A stretch of DNA of 64,000 nt from JBGMEA01 sp964444065 (GTDB taxonomy: Bacteria; Bacillota; Clostridia; Eubacteriales; Anaerofustaceae). Of the stretch, positions 1 through 7,757 are shown piece after piece. Positions within the stretch are counted from its first letter, which is position 1. The number at the start of each line of letters is the position of its first letter. The translations under genes were made by a program, and so were the position numbers. The notes beneath the pieces were generated by a model. That model made no database searches. It was not told the DNA's origin and was given only the letters and a program-made list of their open reading frames with translations. Location: positions 1-64,000 of the forward strand of contig CAYUFL010000001.1 in the NCBI GenBank assembly GCA_964444065.1, written 5' to 3'.

Positions 1-139
1 TTCCCGCCGGCATGACCCGCTGAAACAAAAGCGAATGCAAAGGATGGGGAAAAGGTGTATATTCAGCCGGAACGAAGTGTAGGCGTACTTTCAATACGAT
101 GAGCGCAATGACTGAAAGGAATGGAGCGAACATCCAAAT

Positions 140-160
140 AAAAAAGGGGTTCGAAGCCCC
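140..160 (-). terminator. Intrinsic terminator of the tRNA-Val/tRNA-Ala transcript
   Basis: Read on the minus strand, a GGGG/CCCC stem with a TTCGAA-containing loop is followed by six T. It lies about 30 bases past the CCA end of tRNA-Ala. Bases 1-139 hold no supported gene: all frames are broken by stops. Confidence 0.55.
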
Positions 161-191
161 GAATCCCTCTGAAGTTTATTTTAATGTAAAA

Positions 192-267
192 TGGTGGAGA
201 TGAGGGGATTCGAACCCCTGACCTCTTACATGCGAAGCAAGCGCTCTCCCAACTGAGCTACACCCCC
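192..267 (-). tRNA. tRNA-Ala (anticodon CGC)
   Basis: The minus strand folds into a 76-nt cloverleaf. The 7-bp acceptor (GGGGGTG with CATCTCC) has two G-U pairs, the D arm starts TAGCTCAG, the anticodon loop is TTCGCAT giving CGC (reads GCG), and the T arm is AGGGG-TTCGAAT-CCCCT. CCA is encoded. It follows tRNA-Val by 19 bases and shares its transcript. Confidence 0.93.
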
Positions 268-286
268 ACGTTTTGGGAAAAATAAA

Positions 287-363
287 TGGTAGAGACAGTA
301 GGACTCGAACCTACGACCTCTCGCATGTGAAGCGAGCGCTCTAACCGACTGAGCTATGCCTCC
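287..363 (-). tRNA. tRNA-Val (anticodon CAC)
   Basis: A 77-nt cloverleaf on the minus strand. The anticodon stem is CTCGC/GCGAG with loop TTCACAT, so the anticodon is CAC (reads GTG). The T arm is GTAGG-TTCGAGT-CCTAC and CCA is encoded. It is the first gene of a two-tRNA transcript. Confidence 0.93.
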
Positions 364-380
364 GTATCCGTGTGAAATTC

Positions 381-409
381 ATATTATCATGAAACGTGAG
401 CTTTTTCAA
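381..409 (-). promoter_or_regulatory. Promoter of the tRNA-Val/tRNA-Ala transcript
   Basis: On the minus strand TTGAAA (409-404) and TAATAT (386-381) are separated by 17 bases and lie just upstream of tRNA-Val. Both hexamers are close to the sigma-A consensus. Confidence 0.55.
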
Positions 410-469
410 TTCTTTTTCACAGGAATGTACAGATTGTTTCAGCTGTTTCCGAACAACCGACGTGTACCG

Positions 470-865
470 TCAGCTCTTTGCGACGAACGATTCTCTGCAT
501 TTCGGGCAGGTGATTTTCACTTTTCCCTTGCCGCGCGGCACTCTGAGCTTGGTTTTGCAGGACGGGCATTTGTAATATTTATGTGTGCGCAGCTCCATGA
601 TCCGCTGTTTCAATTTGCGTGCATTGCCCCGAATGTTCTGCGTGTATGACAGATATCGATAATTTTCTTTGATTCGTTTTGCTTTGTTTTTTGATAAGAC
701 GCGCAGTACCGCAATCACAAACGGCACCAGCGCAATCACCGAAACCGCAATGCTGTTCATCAGCGCCGAGATAAGATCAATGATCAACGCACATACGACC
801 AACATTTTGGACAGACTGTCAAGTCCGTATCTGCCGTACATAAAACGGTTGAGTTTCGATTGCAT
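470..865 (-). CDS. Membrane protein with C-terminal zinc ribbon, unknown function
   Basis: 131 residues. Hydrophobic stretches at about residues 22-60 form one long hairpin or two membrane segments. A basic linker follows, then a C-terminal zinc ribbon made of CPSC and CPKC knuckles at about residues 99-122. The start has a clear GGAGG eight bases upstream. No family can be named; the layout (membrane anchor, then cytoplasmic zinc ribbon) is seen in many small Firmicutes proteins of unknown role. It lies downstream of the P-type ATPase gene, separated by an inverted repeat. Confidence 0.6.
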   Translation of the reverse strand: MQSKLNRFMYGRYGLDSLSKMLVVCALIIDLISALMNSIAVSVIALVPFVIAVLRVLSKNKAKRIKENYRYLSYTQNIRGNARKLKQRIMELRTHKYYKCPSCKTKLRVPRGKGKVKITCPKCRESFVAKS

Positions 866-918
866 GATTGATTCCTCCGATATACCGACATATTATGAAG
901 CAGTAGGATGCGAAAAAG

Positions 919-960
919 AACCGGATGAAATGCAAATGAATGCACATCTGATCCGGTTCA
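919..960. repeat. Long inverted repeat between ATPase and zinc-ribbon genes
   Basis: GAACCGGAT and ATCCGGTTC pair across about 24 bases, with an inner TGCA/TGCA. No T-run follows on either side, so this may be a weak terminator, an mRNA-processing hairpin or an operator. Confidence 0.35.
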
Positions 961-968
961 CAGATTGG

Positions 969-3599
969 TTAAGCAACACTTGCTTTTTTCTTTTTGACAG
1001 CGCGGGTAATCGCTTTGACAATTTCCACAACCGGAATGATTGCCAGGGCAAGCGACATCGACAATACGAAATCGAGCACGTTCAATGCTTGGAATTCAAA
1101 CGCCGCATTGATCACGGGCGTGTAAACCACAAACACCGTCAAAAGGAACGCTGCGAGCATTGCGCCGTACAGATATTTGTTATGCGTTCTCAGCGTAAAG
1201 ATGGAATGGAAGGTGGAACGCATATTCAGAGAGTGGAAAATTTCACACATATTCAGCGTCACAAACGCCATGGTCATTGCAATTTCATGCGATGCCACAC
1301 TGGTCTGTACGAAGGAAAATCCGTTTCCGATGTAGTAGGAAATCAGCGTCAATACCGAGATAATCACACCCTGATACACCACCCCGATACCCAGTCCGTT
1401 TGCAAATACGCTTTCATTGTTCTTTCTGGGCGCCTTCGTCATAATATCCGGTTCCGCGCCTTCCATACCGAGCGCGATTGCCGGCAGACTGTCTGTCACC
1501 AGATTGATCCACAACAGCTGCGGCGGTGTGAACAGGATAAAGTTCATCATGGTAGCCGTAAACAAGGATACCACTTCGCTCAGGTTGGACGAGAGCAGAA
1601 ACTGAATCGTTTTGAGGATATTGTCATAAATACGTCTGCCCTCTTCGACCGCATGCACGATGGATGCAAAGTTATCATCCGCCAATACCATATCGGCAAC
1701 ATTCTTCGTCACATCCGTACCGGTGATACCCATGCCGACGCCGATATCCGCGGTCTTGAGTGCGGGCGCATCGTTCACGCCGTCTCCCGTCATTGCGGTG
1801 ATTTTGCCGTTTTTCTTCCATGTCTCCACAATGCGCACCTTGTGTTCCGGCTGCACGCGGGCATAGACGGCATAATCATATATTTTTTTGTCGAATTCTT
1901 CATCCGACAGTTTTGCCAGATCGCTTCCGGTAATTGCCTGGGAAGCATCATCGATGATCTTTAATTCTTTTGCGATCGCAACCGCAGTATTGATGTGATC
2001 GCCCGTAATCATAACAGGTTTGATCTGCGCCGAACGGCACTCATCGATGGCTGCCTTCACTTCCGGACGCACCGGATCGATCATCCCTGCAAGCCCGATG
2101 AATACCAGATCGTATTCCAGCGAAGCAGGAGAAATTTCTGCGGGAAGTTCGTCTATATTTTTCATGGCTCCCGCCAGCACGCGCAGTGCGCGGTCTGCCA
2201 TTTTGGTGTTTTGTGCCAGAATTTTCTGACGTGCCGCATCATCCAGCGGTTTGATTTCATCGTTGTCGTAATAGCGGTTGCAGACCTTGAGCAGTTCGTC
2301 CGGAGCGCCCTTGGCATATTCGATAAATCCTTTTTCGGTACGATGTACCGTTGTCATCATTTTTCTGACCGAATCGAACGGTGCTTCCGCGACGCGGGGC
2401 ATAAACTGCTCGCGTTCGTGTTTTTTAAAATCCAGATCATATGCAAAACGCACCAACGCACTCTCGGTCGGTTCTCCGATAATCTCTTTCGACTCCTCCG
2501 AATAGGACGCATCGCTGCACATCGACATCGTCACAGCCAGCAGATTTACGTCCCCTGTGGTTTCGATGACGGTCATTTTGTTCTGGGTCAGCGTTCCAGT
2601 TTTATCCGAACAGATGACCTGCGTGCACCCGAGCGTTTCGACTGCGGTCAGTTTGCGGATGATCGCGTTTCGTTTCGCCATTTTCGTCACACCGATCGAA
2701 AGCACGATGGTAACCACTGCAACCAGCCCTTCCGGAATTGCCGCAACGGCAAGACTGATGGCGATTAAGAACATCTCCAGCACGTGCGTACCCGAGAATC
2801 CGCCGTTTTCAATTACGCCGAATACAAAGATGAATAAACAGATGGCGAGTACGCCGATGCTGAGCACTTTGCTCAAGCCCGACAGTTTCTTTTGCAACGG
2901 CGTTTTTTCGTCTTTTGCCTGCGCAATAATGTTTGCGATTTTACCCATTTCGGTGTTCATCCCCGTCGCAACAATCACGCCTTCCCCGCGCCCGTACACC
3001 ACATTGGTACCCATATAAGCCATATTGATCCGATCGCCGAGCGTAATGTCGTCTTCTGTTGCACTCAGCATTTCCGCGCGTTTATCGGAAGGAACCGATT
3101 CGCCCGTAAGGGATGCTTCTTCAATCTTCATACTCGCCGTTTCAATCAGACGCATATCTGCGGACACGGCATCGCCTGCCTCCAGCAGCACCACATCGCC
3201 GGGCACCACCTCTTCGGATTTGATGCGCATGATATTGCCGCCGCGTCTGACGCGGGTGTACGGAGAAGACATCTGCTGCAATGCTTCAATCGCTTTTTCC
3301 GCCTTGCCCTCCTGCACCACGCCGAGCACGGAGTTGATAATGACCACTGTCATAATGATGATTAAATCGGCAAGCTCTCCGACAATACCGGAAACGATGG
3401 CTGCGGCAAGCAGGATCAGAATCATCGGATCGGCGAGCTGTCCGAGCAATCGCGCAATCAATGATTTTTTCTTGCCTTCCGCAAGTTTGTTGTACCCGTA
3501 TGTTTCGAGATTTGCCTGTGCCTTCGCGGGTTCCAGTCCGTCCGTGGACGAATCGAGCGAAGCAAAAACCGTTTCTATTTTCTCCAGATAATGTTTCAT
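969..3599 (-). CDS. Cation-transporting P-type ATPase (type II, calcium-like)
   Basis: 876 residues, a normal length for bacterial PacL/PMCA-type pumps. In order: an N-terminal cation-ATPase domain (residues 1-50), membrane segments at about 55-95, the actuator loop with LTGES (164-168), the membrane motif PEGL (about 289), the phosphorylation site DKTGTLT with Asp at about 332, the nucleotide domain, the hinge GDGVNDAP, and a C-terminal six-helix transport domain. PEGL rather than CPC argues against a heavy-metal pump and favours calcium or manganese export. RBS AAAGGG precedes the ATG. It appears to be monocistronic or co-transcribed with the zinc-ribbon gene downstream. Confidence 0.92.
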   Translation of the reverse strand: MKHYLEKIETVFASLDSSTDGLEPAKAQANLETYGYNKLAEGKKKSLIARLLGQLADPMILILLAAAIVSGIVGELADLIIIMTVVIINSVLGVVQEGKAEKAIEALQQMSSPYTRVRRGGNIMRIKSEEVVPGDVVLLEAGDAVSADMRLIETASMKIEEASLTGESVPSDKRAEMLSATEDDITLGDRINMAYMGTNVVYGRGEGVIVATGMNTEMGKIANIIAQAKDEKTPLQKKLSGLSKVLSIGVLAICLFIFVFGVIENGGFSGTHVLEMFLIAISLAVAAIPEGLVAVVTIVLSIGVTKMAKRNAIIRKLTAVETLGCTQVICSDKTGTLTQNKMTVIETTGDVNLLAVTMSMCSDASYSEESKEIIGEPTESALVRFAYDLDFKKHEREQFMPRVAEAPFDSVRKMMTTVHRTEKGFIEYAKGAPDELLKVCNRYYDNDEIKPLDDAARQKILAQNTKMADRALRVLAGAMKNIDELPAEISPASLEYDLVFIGLAGMIDPVRPEVKAAIDECRSAQIKPVMITGDHINTAVAIAKELKIIDDASQAITGSDLAKLSDEEFDKKIYDYAVYARVQPEHKVRIVETWKKNGKITAMTGDGVNDAPALKTADIGVGMGITGTDVTKNVADMVLADDNFASIVHAVEEGRRIYDNILKTIQFLLSSNLSEVVSLFTATMMNFILFTPPQLLWINLVTDSLPAIALGMEGAEPDIMTKAPRKNNESVFANGLGIGVVYQGVIISVLTLISYYIGNGFSFVQTSVASHEIAMTMAFVTLNMCEIFHSLNMRSTFHSIFTLRTHNKYLYGAMLAAFLLTVFVVYTPVINAAFEFQALNVLDFVLSMSLALAIIPVVEIVKAITRAVKKKKASVA

Positions 3600-3752
3600 T
3601 TTATATCCCTTTCATTTGCATGCTGACTGTATCCGAAATAAAGCTGATCTTCTACTCTCTATGATACCAAATTACGGCACGCCGGTAAATATTTCGCAAT
3701 AAAAATAAAGCTTTTCGCAATACCGCCGCATAGTAAAATCATGCGTTCAGAC

Positions 3753-3782
3753 TTTACAGATTACAATATCATAGGCTATAAT
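3753..3782 (+). promoter_or_regulatory. Promoter of the TetR-family gene
   Basis: TTTACA (3753-3758), an 18-base spacer and TATAAT (3777-3782) precede the regulator by about 75 bases. A short inverted repeat with TGTC and GACA arms at about 3808-3826 lies downstream and could be an operator. Confidence 0.5.
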
Positions 3783-3859
3783 GTATGAAAACGGATAAAT
3801 ACGGTCATGTGTCCTATTTTTAGACATATCTCTTGTTTTGTCCCTATTTGGAGTGCCTT

Positions 3860-4435
3860 ATGGGAAAACCGGAACTGACCAAACGCCTGATCGCGGATAC
3901 CTTCAAACAACTGATTACCATGCAGCCGCTTGACAAAATATCCATCAGCGATATCGTCAACGCCTGCGGACTGAACCGCAAAACTTTTTACTATCATTTC
4001 GAGGATAAACAAGCGCTGATCTGCTGGATCTTCGACAGAGAATTCGAAAGCCTTGTCGATGTGAACAGAAACAACACGGTGATTGACGAGCTTATCGATC
4101 ATCTGCATGAAAACCGTGCGTTTTACGCGCCTGCGCTCACTTCCGACGTACAGAACAATCTGAGCGAGCATATTTACCGTATCATCAAGCAGGCAATGCT
4201 GCAGGATATCGCACGCGCACTGAACGGAAAAAATCTGCCGGACAATAAAACCGACTGGATCGCCAATTTCTTCGCGAATGCCACAGTCGGTTCGATCAAA
4301 CAATGGGCGTCCGCGGGCATGAAACGCGCACATCCCGAATCATACGCCGATTCGTTCGGCATCGCGCACGAATGTCTGGAATGGATTGTGCTGCGGCATG
4401 CGGGGGACGAAAAGGGGAATACGAAAAAGGAATAG
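3860..4435 (+). CDS. TetR/AcrR family transcriptional regulator
   Basis: 191 residues from the ATG at 3860, which has GGAG upstream; an earlier ATG at 3833 has no ribosome binding site. Residues 1-60 form the TetR helix-turn-helix, with the recognition-helix signature NRKTFYYHFEDK typical of the DhaS-like branch. The C-terminal effector domain is divergent. The ligand is unknown. The neighbours (P-type ATPase, carbonic anhydrase) are transcribed the other way. The stop codon TAG is the first part of a palindromic element at 4433-4459. Confidence 0.85.
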   Translation: MGKPELTKRLIADTFKQLITMQPLDKISISDIVNACGLNRKTFYYHFEDKQALICWIFDREFESLVDVNRNNTVIDELIDHLHENRAFYAPALTSDVQNNLSEHIYRIIKQAMLQDIARALNGKNLPDNKTDWIANFFANATVGSIKQWASAGMKRAHPESYADSFGIAHECLEWIVLRHAGDEKGNTKKE

Positions 4436-4459
4436 GGGACGCATGCAATGCGTCCCCTA
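4433..4459. repeat. Palindromic element, copy 1
   Basis: Arms TAGGGGACGCAT and ATGCGTCCCCTA around GCA form a perfect 12-bp stem. The 5' TAG is the stop codon of the TetR gene. The element belongs to a family present at ten or so sites between 4.4 and 8.9 kb. Confidence 0.8.
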
Positions 4460-4467
4460 CACAGTAC

Positions 4468-4488
4468 GGTGTGCATTGTATGCACACC
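4468..4488. repeat. Palindromic element, copy 2
   Basis: Arms GGTGTGCAT and ATGCACACC around TGT form a perfect 9-bp stem. The core GCAT-NNN-ATGC is shared with the other copies while the outer arm differs on both sides in a compensated way. Confidence 0.75.
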
Positions 4489-4509
4489 ATTTATTTTTTC
4501 ATATTCACG

Positions 4510-4530
4510 GGTGCGCATTGTATGCGCACC
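4510..4530. repeat. Palindromic element, copy 3
   Basis: Arms GGTGCGCAT and ATGCGCACC around TGT form a perfect 9-bp stem. It lies 9 bases past the stop codon of the carbonic anhydrase gene, which is read toward it. Confidence 0.75.
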
Positions 4531-4539
4531 GATCTTTCG

Positions 4540-5220
4540 CTATTTCAATACATCCTTCACGCTCTCGGGATCATACGCCACCCCGCAGCTGCATCTTGCG
4601 CCGCCGAACAAAAACGAATAATTCGTCGGAAACTCGTTGTTCACTTCGATCACTTCTTCGGCAAATTCGATTTTGTCTTTCGGAATCGGAATGAGCGCAT
4701 CCGCTGCCGCCTGTGTGTCGATGACGGCTCTGGGTGGAATGAAACGGTTCGGGGGAATAATGACGCCTCCCGTTACAAATGCGCCGTGCCCGACAAACGT
4801 GCCTGCGCCGATCACGCAGTTCAGCAGCACGGCATAAAAACCGACAAAACAGTCGTCCTCCACTTTGCAAGGTCCGTGCAAAATCGCCCCGTGCGCGCAG
4901 CTGACCCGCTTGCCGATATAGACGGAATATTTTTTTCCGTTCTGTTCCACTCTGCCGTGCGCAAGCCCGTGCATGATTACGCCGTCCTGCAAATTGGTGT
5001 CTTCGTCGATAAAAAACGGGCTGCCTTCATCCGCGCGGATGCTGACATTCGGTGCGACATAGACGTTCTTTGCGATCGTCACATCGCCGATCACCGAGGA
5101 AAACGGTCCGATATAAGCCGACTCATCGATGGTCGGGCACACACTTTCGGGGTTAAATTTGGTCACCGGATTCGGGGCGATATAACTGACATGAAAATTC
5201 TGCGGGGTTGACTGGGTCAT
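4540..5220 (-). CDS. Gamma-class carbonic anhydrase family protein
   Basis: 226 residues from the ATG at 5220, which has GGAGAAG upstream; a longer reading from 5289 has no support. Most of the protein (about residues 25-165) is a left-handed beta-helix of hexapeptide repeats, with the gamma-carbonic anhydrase marks SIRADEG, MHGLAHG and SCAHGAILHGPC that carry the metal-binding histidines. Family members hydrate carbon dioxide to bicarbonate with zinc or iron. The C-terminal extension with CSCG is less usual. An acyltransferase role, also found with this fold, is less likely given the histidine pattern. Confidence 0.82.
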   Translation of the reverse strand: MTQSTPQNFHVSYIAPNPVTKFNPESVCPTIDESAYIGPFSSVIGDVTIAKNVYVAPNVSIRADEGSPFFIDEDTNLQDGVIMHGLAHGRVEQNGKKYSVYIGKRVSCAHGAILHGPCKVEDDCFVGFYAVLLNCVIGAGTFVGHGAFVTGGVIIPPNRFIPPRAVIDTQAAADALIPIPKDKIEFAEEVIEVNNEFPTNYSFLFGGARCSCGVAYDPESVKDVLK

Positions 5221-5421
5221 AGACTTCTCCATTCTGTTGTTCGTATTCGCGCATGGCGCTTCGGCTGCGCTTGCAGAAATATGCGGCAAATTTACCTCGC
5301 AAATTCAAGCGGACGAACGCGATACCGACCGATACTATCTGGTTTTATTTTTATTATATCATCGTTCGGCACATTGCGAAACTGAAATTATGCTGTCACA
5401 ATACTCTTTGAAATGCCTGAT

Positions 5422-5988
5422 TCAGATGAGAATCCGCCCTCGAAAGCCTCGGACCGCGTAATAGGAGTCCGCTCCGTTGTGATAAACAAAGATCGTATCA
5501 TAACGGCGATCACAAAAAAGTGCCCCGCCAAGTTTTCTGATCTGCTCCGGTGTTGTGATCCAACTCGATGTTTTGGTGTCAAACTCGCCCAATTTCTGCA
5601 GATCACGATATTGCTCCTCGCTCAGCAGTTCGATTCCCATTTCGGCAGCCATCTCAACGGCACTGTTTTGCGGTTTGAATTTCTTTCTCGATTCCAGCGC
5701 CGCGCGGTCATAGCAGACATTTCTGCGCCCTTCGGGACTTTCTTTCGAACAATCGCAAAAAATGATTTTCGATCCTTCGGCACCGATCACATCCGGCTCC
5801 CCGCCGGTTCGTTGCATTTCGCTGATTGACCAAAGAGCACTCGGATTTTGAGCAAGCTTTGCCGCAACATCCTCCCATGAGATACCCTCGTGACGGGCGT
5901 TGTTTTTCTTAAACCGTTCCCCGAGCGTTTTCAGCAGCGCTTCCTGCTGTTCGGGCGACAGTGTGTTCTGCGGAATATTCCCTGCCAT
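5422..5988 (-). CDS. DUF4256 family protein
   Basis: 188 residues from the ATG at 5988, which has GGAGG seven bases upstream. The sequence matches what is known of DUF4256: the marks RTGGEPDV, SPEGRRNVCYDR, GIELLSEEQYRDLQKLG and GGALFCDRRYDTIFVYHNGA are near family consensus. The domain fills the whole protein. Its function is unknown; no membrane segment or signal peptide is seen. Upstream and downstream genes point the other way or are separated by more than 200 bases, so it is probably a single-gene unit. Confidence 0.85.
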   Translation of the reverse strand: MAGNIPQNTLSPEQQEALLKTLGERFKKNNARHEGISWEDVAAKLAQNPSALWSISEMQRTGGEPDVIGAEGSKIIFCDCSKESPEGRRNVCYDRAALESRKKFKPQNSAVEMAAEMGIELLSEEQYRDLQKLGEFDTKTSSWITTPEQIRKLGGALFCDRRYDTIFVYHNGADSYYAVRGFRGRILI

Positions 5989-6141
5989 GGCAATTCCTCC
6001 CTGCGTTTGAAATAAGCCGATCGTTTCGGTTGACTTCATTATATCGCACACTTCCGAATAATATCACGATTTTTCAAAATAATTCCGTCTTTGCATCGGC
6101 GCGCGGATGCTCTATAATAGCAGGAGAAACATGGAGGGATT

Positions 6142-6507
6142 ATGGATCACGCACAGATTGCATCGGCATGCATGAACTATCCGCATGTCCGACATGAATA
6201 CAAAGAAGAATGGGAAGCAGCTCTGTTTCGCATCGGAGAAAAAATGTTCGCAATGCTCGGCGGAGACAAAACGGGAGAACCGATTATCACACTGAAAGTT
6301 CCGCCGGAACTGAGCATCACGATCAGAAACAGCCATGAGGGAAAGATTGTTCCGGGCTATTATATGAACAAGGAACATTGGATTTCGATTTATCTGAATT
6401 CGGACGTGCCCGATGAGCTGATTGATTCGCTGATCGGCACGGCTTATGAAACCGTGCTGCACTCGCTGCCGAAAAAAAAGCAAAAAGAACTGACCCACAA
6501 CGAATAA
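6142..6507 (+). CDS. MmcQ/YjbR family protein
   Basis: 121 residues. It has the MmcQ/YjbR fold pattern: KEEWEAALFRIGEKMFAML, then a beta sheet containing ITLKVPPE, then GYYMNKEHWISIYL near the middle and a C-terminal helix pair ending in a lysine-rich tail. These double-wing proteins resemble the MotA DNA-binding fold; their cellular role is unsettled. A HAD phosphatase gene follows after 21 bases in the same direction, so the two are probably co-transcribed. Confidence 0.82.
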   Translation: MDHAQIASACMNYPHVRHEYKEEWEAALFRIGEKMFAMLGGDKTGEPIITLKVPPELSITIRNSHEGKIVPGYYMNKEHWISIYLNSDVPDELIDSLIGTAYETVLHSLPKKKQKELTHNE

Positions 6508-6528
6508 CCGACAGAAAAGAGATGTACT

Positions 6529-7173
6529 ATGACATACGATACCGTTTTGTTTGACCTTGACGGAACCCTGCTCAATACACTGGATGATCTGACAGACAGC
6601 GTAAATTTTGCATTAAGAGAAAGCGGATATCCACGCAGAACAATCGACGAAGTGCGCAGTTTCGTGGGCAATGGCGTTGCCGTGCTGATGCGCCGCGCCG
6701 TACCTTTTGGAACAAGCGAGCAAAAAACGAAAGAGACACTGGAGCAATTCCGCACGCATTATGGGAAAAATATGCGCAACAAGACAAAGCCGTATGACGG
6801 AATCGAACCGCTGTTGCGAGCGCTGAAAGCACGCGGCATCAAAACTGCCGTTATTTCGAACAAATATCACACCGCCGTGCAAAAGCTGTGCGACGAACTG
6901 TTTCCGCAGCTGATCGACGCAGCGTTCGGCGAATCGGAAACGCTGCGTCCGAAGCCCGCGCCGGACATCGTGAATGCCGCAATGCGTGCACTTCAGGCAA
7001 AAAAAGAAACCACCCTGTATGTCGGAGATTCCGACACGGACGGCGAGAGCGCACGCGGTGCGGGTTTATTTTTTGTCGGTGTTACATGGGGTTTTCGTGA
7101 TAGGAATGTGCTCGAAGCGGCGGGGGCGGGAGCGATGATAAACGAACCGATGCAATTGCTTGATCTGCTGTAA
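6529..7173 (+). CDS. HAD family hydrolase, phosphoglycolate phosphatase-like
   Basis: 214 residues with all four HAD motifs: DLDGTLLNT (nucleophile Asp near residue 9), a Ser/Thr motif at VISNK, a Lys at RPKPAPD and the acidic motif GDSDTD. The helical cap at about residues 20-80 is the type found in Gph/PpaX phosphatases. The probable reaction is dephosphorylation of a small phosphate ester such as phosphoglycolate or pyrophosphate; substrate cannot be read from sequence. It follows the MmcQ/YjbR gene after 21 bases. Downstream lies a tandem array of palindromes. Confidence 0.88.
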   Translation: MTYDTVLFDLDGTLLNTLDDLTDSVNFALRESGYPRRTIDEVRSFVGNGVAVLMRRAVPFGTSEQKTKETLEQFRTHYGKNMRNKTKPYDGIEPLLRALKARGIKTAVISNKYHTAVQKLCDELFPQLIDAAFGESETLRPKPAPDIVNAAMRALQAKKETTLYVGDSDTDGESARGAGLFFVGVTWGFRDRNVLEAAGAGAMINEPMQLLDLL

Positions 7174-7210
7174 GAAATTTCCCGGGAAATTTTCCCAGAG
7201 ATTTGTTTTG

Positions 7211-7385
7211 TAGTGGATCGCATACCATGCGATCCTCATAAATGACCAATTATCGCATCGTAGGGAACGCGTAATACGCGTTCCGCACAATCATCAATTA
7301 TCAAATGGCACGGCAACGCATCATACACGTTCCGCATTATGTCCAATCGTCGCATGGTAGGGAACGCGTAATACGCGTTCCCTAC
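7211..7385. repeat. Tandem array of palindromic elements (about 48-base period)
   Basis: Four palindromes stand at 7215-7235 (arms GGATCGCAT), 7264-7284 (arms GGAACGCGT), 7312-7333 (degenerate) and 7357-7385 (13-bp arms GTAGGGAACGCGT). The spacers between them are about 27 bases and related to one another, containing CCAATTATCGCAT-like sequence, so the whole is a tandem repeat of 48-49 bases. The last element supplies the TAG stop of the truncated gene read from the minus strand. Confidence 0.75.
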
Positions 7386-7600
7386 ATCACGGATTTGAAA
7401 CCGAAACACCCCAAGTTCAGCTCATTTCTCGACAGTTTCAGATCATGCATCAATACCTGCGTCGGAATCTTAAATTCTTTCTTCCAGCCCAACACATTGC
7501 AATATGCCATGAGCCGACGCCAAAGTGCCTGTTCCGTTGCCCGAAGCTGATATTCGATCTGCCTCAAATAAAACGCGTTGATTTCTCTGATGTAATTCAT
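7382..7600 (-). pseudogene. Truncated phage-type replisome organizer (DnaD-like N-terminus)
   Basis: About 72 residues from the ATG at 7600, with GGAGG upstream. The start MNYIREINAFY and the stretch EQALWRRLMAYCNVLGWKKEF match the N-terminal winged-helix part of phage replisome organizer/DnaD-like proteins. Homologues continue with the rest of the wing and a DnaD domain, which are absent here. The reading frame stops at a TAG contributed by a palindromic element, so the gene seems to have been cut off at the repeat. It is probably a remnant without function. Confidence 0.55.
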
Positions 7601-7629
7601 ATCCTCCCTTTGCCTCCTTTCTTTGCAAA

Positions 7630-7658
7630 TAAAAAGGACTGCCGTTTCGACAGTCCTT
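7630..7658 (-). terminator. Intrinsic terminator downstream of the GH16 lipoprotein gene
   Basis: On the minus strand AAGGACTG and CAGTCCTT pair across a short loop, followed by TTTTTATTT. It lies about 100 bases past the lipoprotein stop codon and just upstream of the truncated replisome organizer. Confidence 0.65.
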
Positions 7659-7711
7659 ACGCTCGCAGTATAACCCGCCAATCATTGACAAACCATGACG
7701 CGTATCGTATG

Positions 7712-7732
7712 TGAACGCATACAATGCGTTCA
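7712..7732. repeat. Palindromic element
   Basis: Arms TGAACGCAT and ATGCGTTCA around ACA form a perfect 9-bp stem. It lies 26 bases past the lipoprotein stop codon. Confidence 0.7.
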
Positions 7733-7757
7733 TTACCATGACGCGTTCCCGTATTTG

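Noticed and set aside
669..1964. A 431-codon plus-strand frame opposite the P-type ATPase gene
   Set aside because: Its codons are antisense to a clear P-type ATPase with all motifs; composition rich in His, Arg and Cys is typical of shadow frames.
7211..7385. CRISPR array
   Set aside because: Repeats are palindromes of unequal length and the spacers are related to each other. No cas genes occur in the window.
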